From NCBI GenBank assembly GCA_025453975.1, contig JALOPI010000036.1:1-64000 (forward strand): a DNA stretch of 64,000 bases, written 5' to 3'. How positions within the stretch are numbered: position 1 is the stretch's first letter; the number at the start of each line of letters is the position of its first letter. The notes beneath the pieces are model-generated. The model was not told the origin of the DNA, ran no database searches, and was given only the letters and a program-made list of their open reading frames with translations. Below, one piece after another: positions 25,526 to 33,402 of this stretch. The position numbers were made by a program, and so were the translations under genes. This DNA comes from Syntrophobacteraceae bacterium (GTDB lineage Bacteria > Desulfobacterota > Syntrophobacteria > Syntrophobacterales > Syntrophobacteraceae).

Positions 25526-26758
25526 ATGAAAAGGAGAAAGACAGGGGTTTGGCTCATCGGCGCATTGGGCTCCATCTCGACCACAGTGATCACGGGAGCC
25601 CTCGCTCTCCGGAGCAGAATCATCGAGCCCGTGGGAATGGTTACCGCCGGAGGCCTTTTCGAGGGCATTCCACTGGCTCGGATGGAAGATCTGGACTTCG
25701 GGGGATGCGACATCCGCAGGGGCAGCCTCCTGGATTCCGCTGCCCATCTCCTGCGGGAGACGGGCACTCTGTCAGGAGGGATCCCGTCTGAAATCCGAGC
25801 GGATCTCGAGGAGATCGACTCCCGCATCGTCCTGGGAACCGCCATCAATTGCGGAGAAGCCATCCAGCAGCTGGCCACCTCCCAGCCAGGCCGCATCCAG
25901 AGCCTTCGAGACCGAATCGACCTCATTCGCGGCCAGCTCTCCAGCTTCAGGACGACCCGATCCCTGGACACGGTGGTCGTCATCAACCTGGCCTCGACGG
26001 AGCCGCCTTTGGCCCCGTTCCCCCATCACGACGATCTCTCGCTGCTGGAGCGCTGTCTGGACGTATCCGACGAAAGCTCCATCCGTGCCAGCACCCTTTA
26101 TGCGTATGCCGCCATTCGAGAGGGGTGCCCCTTCATCAATTTCACACCTTCCCAGGGGGCCCTCCTGCCCGCATTGATTGAGCTGGCGAGTCAATCCCAT
26201 GCTCCCGTCATGGGGAACGACGGAAAGACCGGCGAGACTCTGGTCAAATCGGCCCTGGCTCCCATGTTCTCCTATCGCAGCCTGAAGGTGCTCAGCTGGG
26301 AAGGCTTCAACATCCTCGGCAACATGGACGGGCGCGTTCTGGACAACCCCCTCAACAAGGCGGCCAAGATCCAGACCAAGGACCAGGTGCTTTCGAAAAT
26401 CCTCGGGTACTCCCCTCACAGTCGCGTCCACATCGACTACGTGCCTTCACTGGACGATCAGAAAACGGCATGGGATTTCATCCATTTTCAGGGATTTCTC
26501 GGAGCCAGGATGTCCCTGCAGTTCACGTGGCAGGGGTACGATTCCATCCTGGCCGCCCCCCTGGTTCTGGATCTCGCCCGGTTGGCCGAGCTAGCCGTCA
26601 GGCGCGGAGAGTCCGGACTGATGCCCCATCTGGCATCCTACTTCAAGGCGCCTCTGGGTGTTGATGCCTTCGGCCTGCACGAGCAGTACGGCATGCTGGC
26701 TGAATACGCCGAGGGGGCTCGACTGGCCCCGCGGTCAGGCCGTCCCGTCGAGCCCTGA
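25526..26758 (+). CDS. ino1: Inositol-3-phosphate synthase-family protein
   Basis: Converts glucose 6-phosphate to 1L-myo-inositol 1-phosphate with tightly bound NAD; 410 residues, between the mycobacterial (about 367) and yeast (533) enzymes. The NAD loop is VWLIGALGSISTTVITG near residue 10; the family signatures PVMGNDGKTGETLVKSALAP and NMDGRVLDNPLNKAAK plus LGYSPHSRVHIDYVP are clear. ATG 25526 is chosen because the Rossmann strand then starts near residue 8. It is followed by two TIM-barrel paralogues on the same strand. Such loci often make inositol-containing lipids or solutes, but no CDP-alcohol transferase is present here. Confidence 0.9.
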   Translation: MKRRKTGVWLIGALGSISTTVITGALALRSRIIEPVGMVTAGGLFEGIPLARMEDLDFGGCDIRRGSLLDSAAHLLRETGTLSGGIPSEIRADLEEIDSRIVLGTAINCGEAIQQLATSQPGRIQSLRDRIDLIRGQLSSFRTTRSLDTVVVINLASTEPPLAPFPHHDDLSLLERCLDVSDESSIRASTLYAYAAIREGCPFINFTPSQGALLPALIELASQSHAPVMGNDGKTGETLVKSALAPMFSYRSLKVLSWEGFNILGNMDGRVLDNPLNKAAKIQTKDQVLSKILGYSPHSRVHIDYVPSLDDQKTAWDFIHFQGFLGARMSLQFTWQGYDSILAAPLVLDLARLAELAVRRGESGLMPHLASYFKAPLGVDAFGLHEQYGMLAEYAEGARLAPRSGRPVEP

Positions 26759-26853
26759 GCCCGTGATGGGATCCCCGACGGCGAGGCTGCTCAGCTTCCC
26801 ACGCCCACGCTCGCAGGGAATTCCCCTCGGACTTCGGAAGATCAGAAGCCACC

Positions 26854-27717
26854 ATGAAGCTCTCATTCAGCACCAACGCCTACACCCGCTTTCCCCTCGC
26901 GGAGGCGGTGCGCAGGATCGCCGCCGCGGGCTACGCCGGGGTGGAGATCCTCGCCGACGCTCCGCATCTCTTCCCGCCGGCCTTCAGCGACTCCGAGGTG
27001 GAGCGGCTGGCGGCCCTCCTCGGGGATACCGGCCTGAAGCCGGCCAACATCAACGCCAACACCGCCGTGGGGTACTACGGGCGTGACTTCTGGGAGCCGC
27101 TTTTCGAGCCGTCCCTGGCGAACCCGGTGGATGGGGAGCGCAGGTGGCGCATGGAGTACACGCGCCGCTGCATTGAGGTGGCGGGAAGGCTCCGGTGCCC
27201 ATCGGTGAGCGTCACGTCGGGCCGGACGGTGCCTGGAGCTTCCCCCCGAAGGTCCATGGACCTTCTGAGGGAGTCCCTGCGGGAGCTGCTTCCCTTTGCC
27301 GAAGCGCACTCCGTAAGTCTGGGGATCGAGTATGAGCCGGGGCTGCTCATCGAGAACGCCCGGGAGCTGGCGACCCTGTTGCAAGAGATCGATTCGCCCA
27401 TCCTTGGGGCCAACCTCGACCTGGGCCACAGCCGGGTCCTGGGGGAAAGCCCCGAAGAAGTGCTGCGGATTCTGGGCGGGCGGATCTTTCACATTCACCT
27501 GGAGGACATTGCCGGGAACAAGCACTATCACCTGGTTCCCGGTGAAGGAGACATGGACTTCGAGAGCCTCGTCAGCCTGTTGGAGCGGCACCGCTATGCA
27601 GGCTTCGTCACCGTGGAGCTCTATACCTATCCCCACTGCCCGGATGACGCCGCGCGCCGATCGATGGATCGCCTGGGGCCCCTCATGAGGCGCGCCGGAC
27701 GCCCTGGGGCCGCATGA
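26854..27717 (+). CDS. Sugar-phosphate isomerase/epimerase-like TIM barrel (first of tandem pair)
   Basis: 287 residues of the xylose-isomerase-like/AP-endonuclease-2 superfamily. Putative divalent-metal ligands are Glu159 (GIEYEPGLLIEN), Asp189 and His192 (NLDLGHS), His215 (FHIHLEDIAG) and Glu255 (VTVELYTY). It shares FSTNAY, AGYAGVEILAD, EPGLLIEN and FVTVELYTY with the next gene, so the two are duplicates. It is 95 bases downstream of ino1; a role on inositol or a keto-inositol is an inference from context only. Substrates of this superfamily are varied. Confidence 0.85.
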   Translation: MKLSFSTNAYTRFPLAEAVRRIAAAGYAGVEILADAPHLFPPAFSDSEVERLAALLGDTGLKPANINANTAVGYYGRDFWEPLFEPSLANPVDGERRWRMEYTRRCIEVAGRLRCPSVSVTSGRTVPGASPRRSMDLLRESLRELLPFAEAHSVSLGIEYEPGLLIENARELATLLQEIDSPILGANLDLGHSRVLGESPEEVLRILGGRIFHIHLEDIAGNKHYHLVPGEGDMDFESLVSLLERHRYAGFVTVELYTYPHCPDDAARRSMDRLGPLMRRAGRPGAA

Positions 27718-27844
27718 TGCATCGCTTCGACGGGAAAACGGCCCATCCGCTCTCCCCGACCCGGCGCTGCCGCCTCCGTCGGGGCCGCCGACAGGACCCG
27801 GCTCCATGCTCCAGCTGCATGGCTCACAGAAGGAGACGCTTTTC

Positions 27845-28675
27845 ATGAGATTTGCCTTCAGCACCAACGCATTCCGTCAGTACAGCCTCTCCGATGCGAT
27901 GCGCATCGTGGCCGATGCGGGCTACCACGGCGTCGAGATCATGGCCGACGTCCCCCACGCCTACCCGCTCCACCTCGGCTCATCGGACATCCATGCCATT
28001 CGACGCACCCTGGACGATTGTGGCCTGGAGATCTCCAACATCAACGCGTTCATGCACCACGCCGACGGAGACACGTACCATCCCTCCTGGATCGAAAAGG
28101 AGCCGGAGCTTCGAGCCAAACGCGTCGACTACACTCTGCGATGCATCGACCTGGCCGCCGAGCTGGGGGCGCGCCACCTCTCCACGGAGCCCGGAGGTCC
28201 GCTCCAGGACATGACCCGGGAGGAAGGGCTGGAGCTGTTTCGCGAGGGGCTGCGGCAGGTGGAGGAAAGGGCCTGGGTCCGGAACGTCCGCATCCTCATC
28301 GAGCCCGAGCCGGGGCTGCTCATCGAGAATTCCGAGCAGTTCCTGGAGCTTTTTCAGAATCTGGATCCGGCGGTCTTCGGCCTGAACTTCGACATTGGAC
28401 ATTTCTTCTGCGTGGGGGAAGATCCGGCGGCCCGGGTGAGGGACCTTCAGGCTGTCGCTCACCACTATCACCTGGAGGATATTGCCCCATCGAGGGAGCA
28501 TCACCACCTGATGCTGGGGCATGGAGCGGTGGACATACCGGGGGTTCTAGACACCATTGACGGCACCGGGTACGATGGTTTTGTCACCGTGGAGCTCTAC
28601 ACCTACGAGGATCGCCCCATCGAAGCCGTTCGGAACGCCATGGAATACCTGATGGCCTGGAAGGGACGCCCATAA
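27845..28675 (+). CDS. Sugar-phosphate isomerase/epimerase-like TIM barrel (second of tandem pair)
   Basis: 276 residues; ATG 27845 with AAGGAG 9 bases upstream, since the longer frame from 27806 adds unconserved residues. Metal-site equivalents of its neighbour are Glu153 (LIEPEPGLLIEN), Asp183 and His186 (NFDIGHF), His209 (HYHLEDIAP) and Glu250 (VTVELYTY). Full retention of the site in both copies suggests two active enzymes with different substrates, not a decaying duplicate. The next gene is convergent, so this ends the ino1 unit. The following 198 bases hold nothing recognisable. Confidence 0.85.
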   Translation: MRFAFSTNAFRQYSLSDAMRIVADAGYHGVEIMADVPHAYPLHLGSSDIHAIRRTLDDCGLEISNINAFMHHADGDTYHPSWIEKEPELRAKRVDYTLRCIDLAAELGARHLSTEPGGPLQDMTREEGLELFREGLRQVEERAWVRNVRILIEPEPGLLIENSEQFLELFQNLDPAVFGLNFDIGHFFCVGEDPAARVRDLQAVAHHYHLEDIAPSREHHHLMLGHGAVDIPGVLDTIDGTGYDGFVTVELYTYEDRPIEAVRNAMEYLMAWKGRP

Positions 28676-28873
28676 CCCGAGAAGGGTACCCGGGTCGGCG
28701 CCATCGTGTCCCTCGCATGGGGATTGAAAGCCTGGTCCGGGCAGCATCCGGCGACATCAGCCCCCGCCGCCAAATGTCCCGCGGGCTCGCGGGCAGCCGT
28801 CGGGGAGCCTGCAGCCTCCCACCGCGACGGGCGACGGGGAATCTCGGAAGCTCATTGTCGCATCCTGCGATGA

Positions 28874-29248
28874 TCAGACGAGCCAGCTCAGAATGGCCGC
28901 TCCCAGAAGGAATGCCACAAGCCCCGTCAGCCTGACCACGATATCACCCGCCTCATCGAGCCACCAGTCCCGCACTCGCTCGATCTGCGCCAGTGGTCCG
29001 AAGGCGAGGTATACACCCTTGGCCAGACCCAGGATCCCCAGGATGAGGGCCAGTCCGAACACCTCCCTTACGGAAAAGGCACCCACGATGAGGATCACGC
29101 CGAAGGCGGCGGGCACCGCGGCCAGGGTGCGGAGGCTGAACCGGTTGAGCAGGCTCCGAACGTGAGCCCTGGTCTGGTCCGAATACAGGACCATCATCGT
29201 TCCGAGGGAGATGTAGGCCAGGGACAAAGCGAAGAAGAAAGCACGCAT
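28874..29248 (-). CDS. Small integral membrane protein, unknown function
   Basis: 124 residues from ATG 29248, just after GGAGGATCCC; upstream in-frame Mets lack a site. Four hydrophobic helices at about 1-20, 38-55, 58-80 and 101-123 are joined by basic loops (SDQTRAHVRSLLNR), with a charged turn QIERVRDWWLDEAGD before the last helix. It is the distal gene of the bzaF-cobT-adenosyltransferase direction, 169 bases after the adenosyltransferase, so it may or may not be in that transcript. No transporter family was recognised. Confidence 0.65.
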   Translation of the reverse strand: MRAFFFALSLAYISLGTMMVLYSDQTRAHVRSLLNRFSLRTLAAVPAAFGVILIVGAFSVREVFGLALILGILGLAKGVYLAFGPLAQIERVRDWWLDEAGDIVVRLTGLVAFLLGAAILSWLV

Positions 29249-29417
29249 GGGATCCTCCGGGCTGAAGGTTTCTGTATTGTATTCTCTCCTCTTCATGAGC
29301 TTATGCCTCGCCCCACTCGCCGTCAAGGCTCCCGCTTCGAGGAAACGCTCGGCAATGGGCCCCCCGGGCTTCCAGGCGTCATCCCCTCGCCCTCCACCAT
29401 CGCGCCATCACCGGTCA

Positions 29418-30032
29418 TCAGGGAAACCTGTCCGCGTAGCGAGCCATGATGAACATCAGAAACCCCAGGCGGTTGACGTAGCTCAGAAGCTCGGGACGCT
29501 GCACGCCCCCGGCCTCATGGAGTGCCACGATGCTCCGCTCGGCCCGTCGGACCACCGTGCGCGCCATATCCAGGGAAGCGCTCACCGGGTTGGTCCCTGG
29601 ATCCACGAAGCTTCGTGACAGGGGAGCCTCCACCTGCAGTTCGGAGACCCAGACTTCGAGCGCGGAGATCTCGCCCTCCTCGACCCGCTGGAGATCCCTC
29701 CCCGGATCGGTGTTGGAGAGCTCGGAACCCAGGAGGAGCAGATCCCGCTGTATGGCCGTCAGGATCTCCCGGATCCTGGGATTGGAGGAGAGCGCCTTGG
29801 CCAGCCCCATGACGGCGCTGGATTCGTCGAGATTGCCGCAGGCCTCGACGCGGAGATTGGTCTTGGAAACCCTTTCGCCGGACAAAAGACTGGTCTCGCC
29901 CTGGTCGCCTCGCTTGGTGGACGTGATGATTCTTGATTTGCCGCCTTCCTCCGATGCCACCTCCTGGATCCTCTCTTCCCTGGCGGCCGTGCCGGCTCCG
30001 CCCTTGGCATCATGTGTGACTCCACCGGTCAT
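29418..30032 (-). CDS. pduO: Corrinoid (cob(I)alamin) adenosyltransferase, PduO type
   Basis: Transfers adenosyl from ATP to reduced cobalamin, making coenzyme B12. The family core is TSTKRGDQGETSLLSGERVS, then VEACGNLDESSAVMG and the C-terminal RRAERSIVALHEAG and NRLGFLMFIMARYAD. 204 residues from ATG 30032, including about 33 extra N-terminal residues; the start is uncertain because no good ribosome site is visible and in-frame codons exist upstream. It is downstream of cobT and the ThiC/BzaF-type gene on the same strand, consistent with a cobamide-completion unit. Confidence 0.9.
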   Translation of the reverse strand: MTGGVTHDAKGGAGTAAREERIQEVASEEGGKSRIITSTKRGDQGETSLLSGERVSKTNLRVEACGNLDESSAVMGLAKALSSNPRIREILTAIQRDLLLLGSELSNTDPGRDLQRVEEGEISALEVWVSELQVEAPLSRSFVDPGTNPVSASLDMARTVVRRAERSIVALHEAGGVQRPELLSYVNRLGFLMFIMARYADRFP

Positions 30033-30290
30033 CTCCACGCCGCCGGTCGGGGGAGATGACGAGCACCGGTTCGCTGGACTCATTGCTCGAAAGTAGCGCT
30101 TTTCAGCTCCTGAAACAATGGTTTTGCGACCGCCTGCCGGAGGCGGGGTCTGGAGGCTCTCCCCCGCGGGCGGAATCCCTGAAAAGGCTCGAGGTCCCGG
30201 AGAAAACCCTTCCATCGCCTCGGCGCCGTGACCATCCCTCGGAGCCCGTTCAGGAACGGCAGGCCGACACACACGAGCGGGGTCGGTCCC

Positions 30291-31364
30291 TCAGGGGTTG
30301 GGCCCACTGCTCACCCCCGCCTCGTCGAAGGTGAGGACCTCACGGAAGACCCGCGTGGCGGCCTCCATGGTGCCCATGGCCAGGGCGGCTCCCGTGCCTT
30401 CACCCAGCCGCAGCCCCAGGTCGAGGATGGGCTCCAGCCCCAGGTGGCTTAGCATGGCCCGATGCCCCGATTCCTCCGAGCGGTGGCCGGCAAACACGTA
30501 ATCCAGAACCGCGGGACAGAGGGCATGGGCGATGAGGGCTCCCGCGGTGGAGATGAAGCCGTCGATGACCACGGGCCGCCGATGGTGGGCCGCGGCCAGG
30601 ATGCACCCCGCGATACCCCCGATCTCGAATCCCCCCACTTTGGCCAGCACATCCAGTCCGTCCGAGCCGTCGGGCTGGTTGACGGCCAGTGCCCGCTCGA
30701 TGACGCTGCGCTTGCGTAACAATCCTTCGTCGTCTACCCCCGTTCCCCTCCCGACCATCGACTGGACTGGGATCCCCGTGATGGCCACACCAATGGCCGC
30801 GGACGGCGTGGTGTTGGCGATGCCCATGTCACCGGTGCCGATGAGCTGGATCCCTCGCTCGAACCGTTCCGCAGCCAGTCTGAAGCCGTGCAGGATTGTC
30901 TCCTCGGCCTGGTCCCTGCTCATGGCGGGGCCCCGGGCCATGTTGGCCGTCCCGCGCCCCACCTTGCACACCCGCAGCTGATCGCTTCCGGGAAGCGAGG
31001 CGATGTCCAGGTCCGGGATGATTCCCATGTCCACCACGACGACCTCGGCACCGACCCATCGGGCCAGGGCATTGATCCCCGCTCCGCCCCGCAGGAAGTT
31101 CTTGACCATCTCCCCCGTCACCTCCTGGGGGAAAGCACTGACTCCCTCGGCGGCCACCCCGTGATCGCCGGCCATCACCAGCACGGCCCTCCGACTGACA
31201 TCGGGCTCGAGACTCCGAAAGATACCGCAGAGCCTTTCCGAAATGTCGTGAAGCCGTCCCAGGGCACGGGGCGGCAGGGCCAGCCGCGCCGTCCGCTCCC
31301 GCGCCTTATTCACCCAGGCGCCATCCAGGGGTCCAATCCCCTCCACGATATCCCTGATCCTCAT
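30291..31364 (-). CDS. cobT: Nicotinate-nucleotide:5,6-dimethylbenzimidazole phosphoribosyltransferase
   Basis: Activates a benzimidazole base to its alpha-ribotide for the lower ligand of cobamides; 357 residues, the normal length. Signatures: MAGDHGVAAEGVSAFPQEVT, GTGDMGIANTTPSAA, GLDVLAKVGGFEIGGIAG, VFAGHRSEESGH and GLRLGEGTGAALAM, where Glu322 matches the catalytic Glu of the Salmonella enzyme. AGGAAAGGATGG precedes the ATG. It is 112 bases after a benzimidazole-synthase candidate, so that product is its likely substrate. Confidence 0.97.
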   Translation of the reverse strand: MRIRDIVEGIGPLDGAWVNKARERTARLALPPRALGRLHDISERLCGIFRSLEPDVSRRAVLVMAGDHGVAAEGVSAFPQEVTGEMVKNFLRGGAGINALARWVGAEVVVVDMGIIPDLDIASLPGSDQLRVCKVGRGTANMARGPAMSRDQAEETILHGFRLAAERFERGIQLIGTGDMGIANTTPSAAIGVAITGIPVQSMVGRGTGVDDEGLLRKRSVIERALAVNQPDGSDGLDVLAKVGGFEIGGIAGCILAAAHHRRPVVIDGFISTAGALIAHALCPAVLDYVFAGHRSEESGHRAMLSHLGLEPILDLGLRLGEGTGAALAMGTMEAATRVFREVLTFDEAGVSSGPNP

Positions 31365-31476
31365 TGTCCATCCTTTCCTTGCATTCACGCAGCAGCTTCG
31401 GCTGCCTGGTCCACGCCACCCCAAATAACCAGAAGCCGGAAACCGGAACCCGTGCCATCACAACATGCGCGGGGTC

Positions 31477-32787
31477 TCACGACTTCTCCCCTCCTGCCAG
31501 GAGATGCCCGAAGAGGTCGGATGAGCCCTTATTGGCGCAGAAATCGCCACACATGGTACACACATGACCATCCCGGGGGGAGCGGCTGTCTCGAATAGCG
31601 CGGGCTTCGTCGGGGAAGAGCGCGTGACGGAATTGCCCTTCCCAATCCAGATCGCGCCGCGCCTTGCTCATGGCCTTGTCCCGGGCCCGGGTCCTTTCGG
31701 GGTGTTTCGCCATGTCCCCGATGTACGCCCCGACCCGGGCCGCCCTCACCCCTGCCACCACGTCCTCCTCGTTGGGCAGGGCCAGGTGCTCGGCCGGCGT
31801 GATGTAGCAGATGAGGTCCGCGCCGTAGCGGGCGCTGCTGGCCGCGCCGATGGCCGCCGCCACATGGTCGAGCCCTGCCGCGACGTCCGTGGGGATGGGG
31901 CCCAGCATGTAGTAGGGAGCATCGTGGCTCATCCGCTTCTGGAGAATGATGTTGGCCTCGATCTCGTCCACCGGCACATGACCGGGCCCCTCCACCATCA
32001 TCTGGCAGCCCATCCCGCGTCCCAGCTCAGCCAGCTCGCAGTTGATGAGCAGCTCCTGGACCATGGCGCGGTCGAAGGAGTCCCATATGGCGCCGGACCG
32101 CAGCCCGTTGCCCAGGGAAAGCACCGTGTCGTACCTCCGGAGGATGGAGACCACCCGGTCGAAGTGCTCGTAGAGGGGGTTCTCGCGGTTGTTGTGCTTC
32201 ATCCAGGCCACCATGGAGGTCCCCCCCTTGCTCACCAGCCCGCCGTACCGGTATCCCTGCCGCTCCAGCCGCTCGATGGTGTAGAGGTTGATGCCGCAAT
32301 GGACGGCCATGAAGGAGATCCCGTCGGCACACTGACGCTCGATGAGGTCGAAGAGCAGCTCCTCGTCCAGCCTGTTGGGGTCTCCATAGCGCCGCGCGGC
32401 CTCGCCGAAGGCCTGATAAAGGGGAACGTTTCCCACCGGGAGATCGACGGCGGCCAGGACTTCACGGCGCACCCGGTCGAGGTCTCCGCCCACCGAAAGC
32501 TCCATGAGGGTGTCCGCGCCGGCGGCCTGGGCCGCCCGGGCCTTGCGCACCTCGGCTTCGATGTCCACGATGTCCGTGGACGTTCCGATGCTCGCGTTGA
32601 CCTTGGACCGAAGACCCCGGCCAATGCCGACGAGCCGGCCCGACCTGTTGGCATTGAGTGGAACCACGATCTGACCGTCGGCCATTCGCTGGCGAACCGT
32701 TTCCGGCTCCAGCCCCTCCTGGCGCGCGATCTCCTGCATGACGGGGGTGATGTTTCCCTGAACGGCGAGCTGGACCTGTGTGGACAT
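31477..32787 (-). CDS. bzaF: ThiC-family radical SAM enzyme, probably 5-hydroxybenzimidazole synthase (BzaF)
   Basis: Rearranges aminoimidazole ribotide; ThiC gives the thiamin pyrimidine, its paralogue BzaF gives 5-hydroxybenzimidazole for cobamides. 436 residues with the ThiC core: NRSGRLVGIGRGLRSKVNAS, GADTLMELSVGGD, VEGPGHVPVDEI, YYMLGPIPTDVAAGLDH and CYITPAEHL. The C-terminal cluster motif is Cys410-x2-Cys413-x3-Cys417 (CTMCGDFC), one residue shorter than the CX2CX4C of ThiC. BzaF is preferred because a cobalamin riboswitch precedes it, not a TPP one, and cobT and an adenosyltransferase follow. A thiamin role cannot be excluded by eye. Confidence 0.85.
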   Translation of the reverse strand: MSTQVQLAVQGNITPVMQEIARQEGLEPETVRQRMADGQIVVPLNANRSGRLVGIGRGLRSKVNASIGTSTDIVDIEAEVRKARAAQAAGADTLMELSVGGDLDRVRREVLAAVDLPVGNVPLYQAFGEAARRYGDPNRLDEELLFDLIERQCADGISFMAVHCGINLYTIERLERQGYRYGGLVSKGGTSMVAWMKHNNRENPLYEHFDRVVSILRRYDTVLSLGNGLRSGAIWDSFDRAMVQELLINCELAELGRGMGCQMMVEGPGHVPVDEIEANIILQKRMSHDAPYYMLGPIPTDVAAGLDHVAAAIGAASSARYGADLICYITPAEHLALPNEEDVVAGVRAARVGAYIGDMAKHPERTRARDKAMSKARRDLDWEGQFRHALFPDEARAIRDSRSPRDGHVCTMCGDFCANKGSSDLFGHLLAGGEKS

Positions 32788-32863
32788 GGACTGCCTCCCG
32801 ACGCACGGCTCGGGCGTCCCCTCCCTGGGGAGCGCCTCGAGAACGGGTTGACCCGCGCCGGAA

Positions 32864-32904
32864 ACAAAAAAATCCCCAAGCGCGGAAAAAGCGCCTGGGG
32901 ATTT
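32864..32904 (-). terminator. Riboswitch-controlled intrinsic terminator
   Basis: On the minus strand AATCCCCAGGCGC pairs with GCGCTTGGGGATT (32871-32903, one G-T pair) around a TTTTTCC loop, followed by seven T. It lies directly between the cobalamin aptamer and bzaF, the usual place for a transcription-terminating expression platform. Confidence 0.9.
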
Positions 32905-32925
32905 GCCATCTCCCCTTGAGCATCC

Positions 32926-33095
32926 CGGATGCCAGGTCTTCTGACTCTCGGATCGTCCTACTTCCCGCGCCTTCCCATTCCATTTGGGAGTGGAACAGTG
33001 GCATCGTGCGGGATTCGTCCCCGATCACAGCGGCGGGCCCGTGCCGGATTCACACCGGCTTCCCTCTTCATGGCCCCCCAGGGGGCCAGCATCCG
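32926..33095 (-). promoter_or_regulatory. Cobalamin (B12) riboswitch
   Basis: About 170 bases on the minus strand. Closing helix CGGATGC/GCATCCG (33089-33095 with 32926-32932). The B12-box core appears as GAAGCCGGTGTGAATCCGGC, then GCCGCTGTGAT, GATGCCACTG and AGTCAGAAGACCTGGC, all in the order of the Rfam cobalamin family. It is followed by a terminator and then bzaF, so high cobalamin should stop transcription of the lower-ligand genes. Confidence 0.95.
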
Positions 33096-33122
33096 AATAT
33101 CATTCCTCGATCAAGCGACTGT

Positions 33123-33151
33123 CAAATAAGCGAGAATGCAGCGAGTGTCAA
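33123..33151 (-). promoter_or_regulatory. Promoter of the riboswitch-bzaF operon
   Basis: TTGACA (33146-33151), 17-base spacer, TATTTG (33123-33128) on the minus strand, placing the start about 20 bases before the riboswitch. A second TTGACA 17 bases from TGATAT lies just downstream, but its start point would fall inside the aptamer, so it is less likely. Confidence 0.65.
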
Positions 33152-33402
33152 CCCCTTTCCCAAGATGGGTCACATGGGCGGCCCGAGGAGCCTGAAGGCT
33201 CCCCCTGGATCCTTCCGGTTCCACCGTCGTCGTCGCTCAAACGGCGGCGGACTCATGGATTAACACTTTTCAGAGCCGCGGCAGCCATTATATTAACAGA
33301 GCGTCAGCGAGATCGTCATGAATGGCCCAAATGTCTGCCGCCTCCACAGGCCATGGGGTCTCAACTCCCGGCATCATCACACCAAGAGAGAGGAAAGCGT
33401 TC

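Noticed and set aside
31477-32787. Plain thiC (thiamin pyrimidine synthase)
   Set aside because: Motifs fit the family, but the upstream aptamer is cobalamin-type and the neighbours are cobT and an adenosyltransferase, so BzaF is favoured. Not excluded outright.
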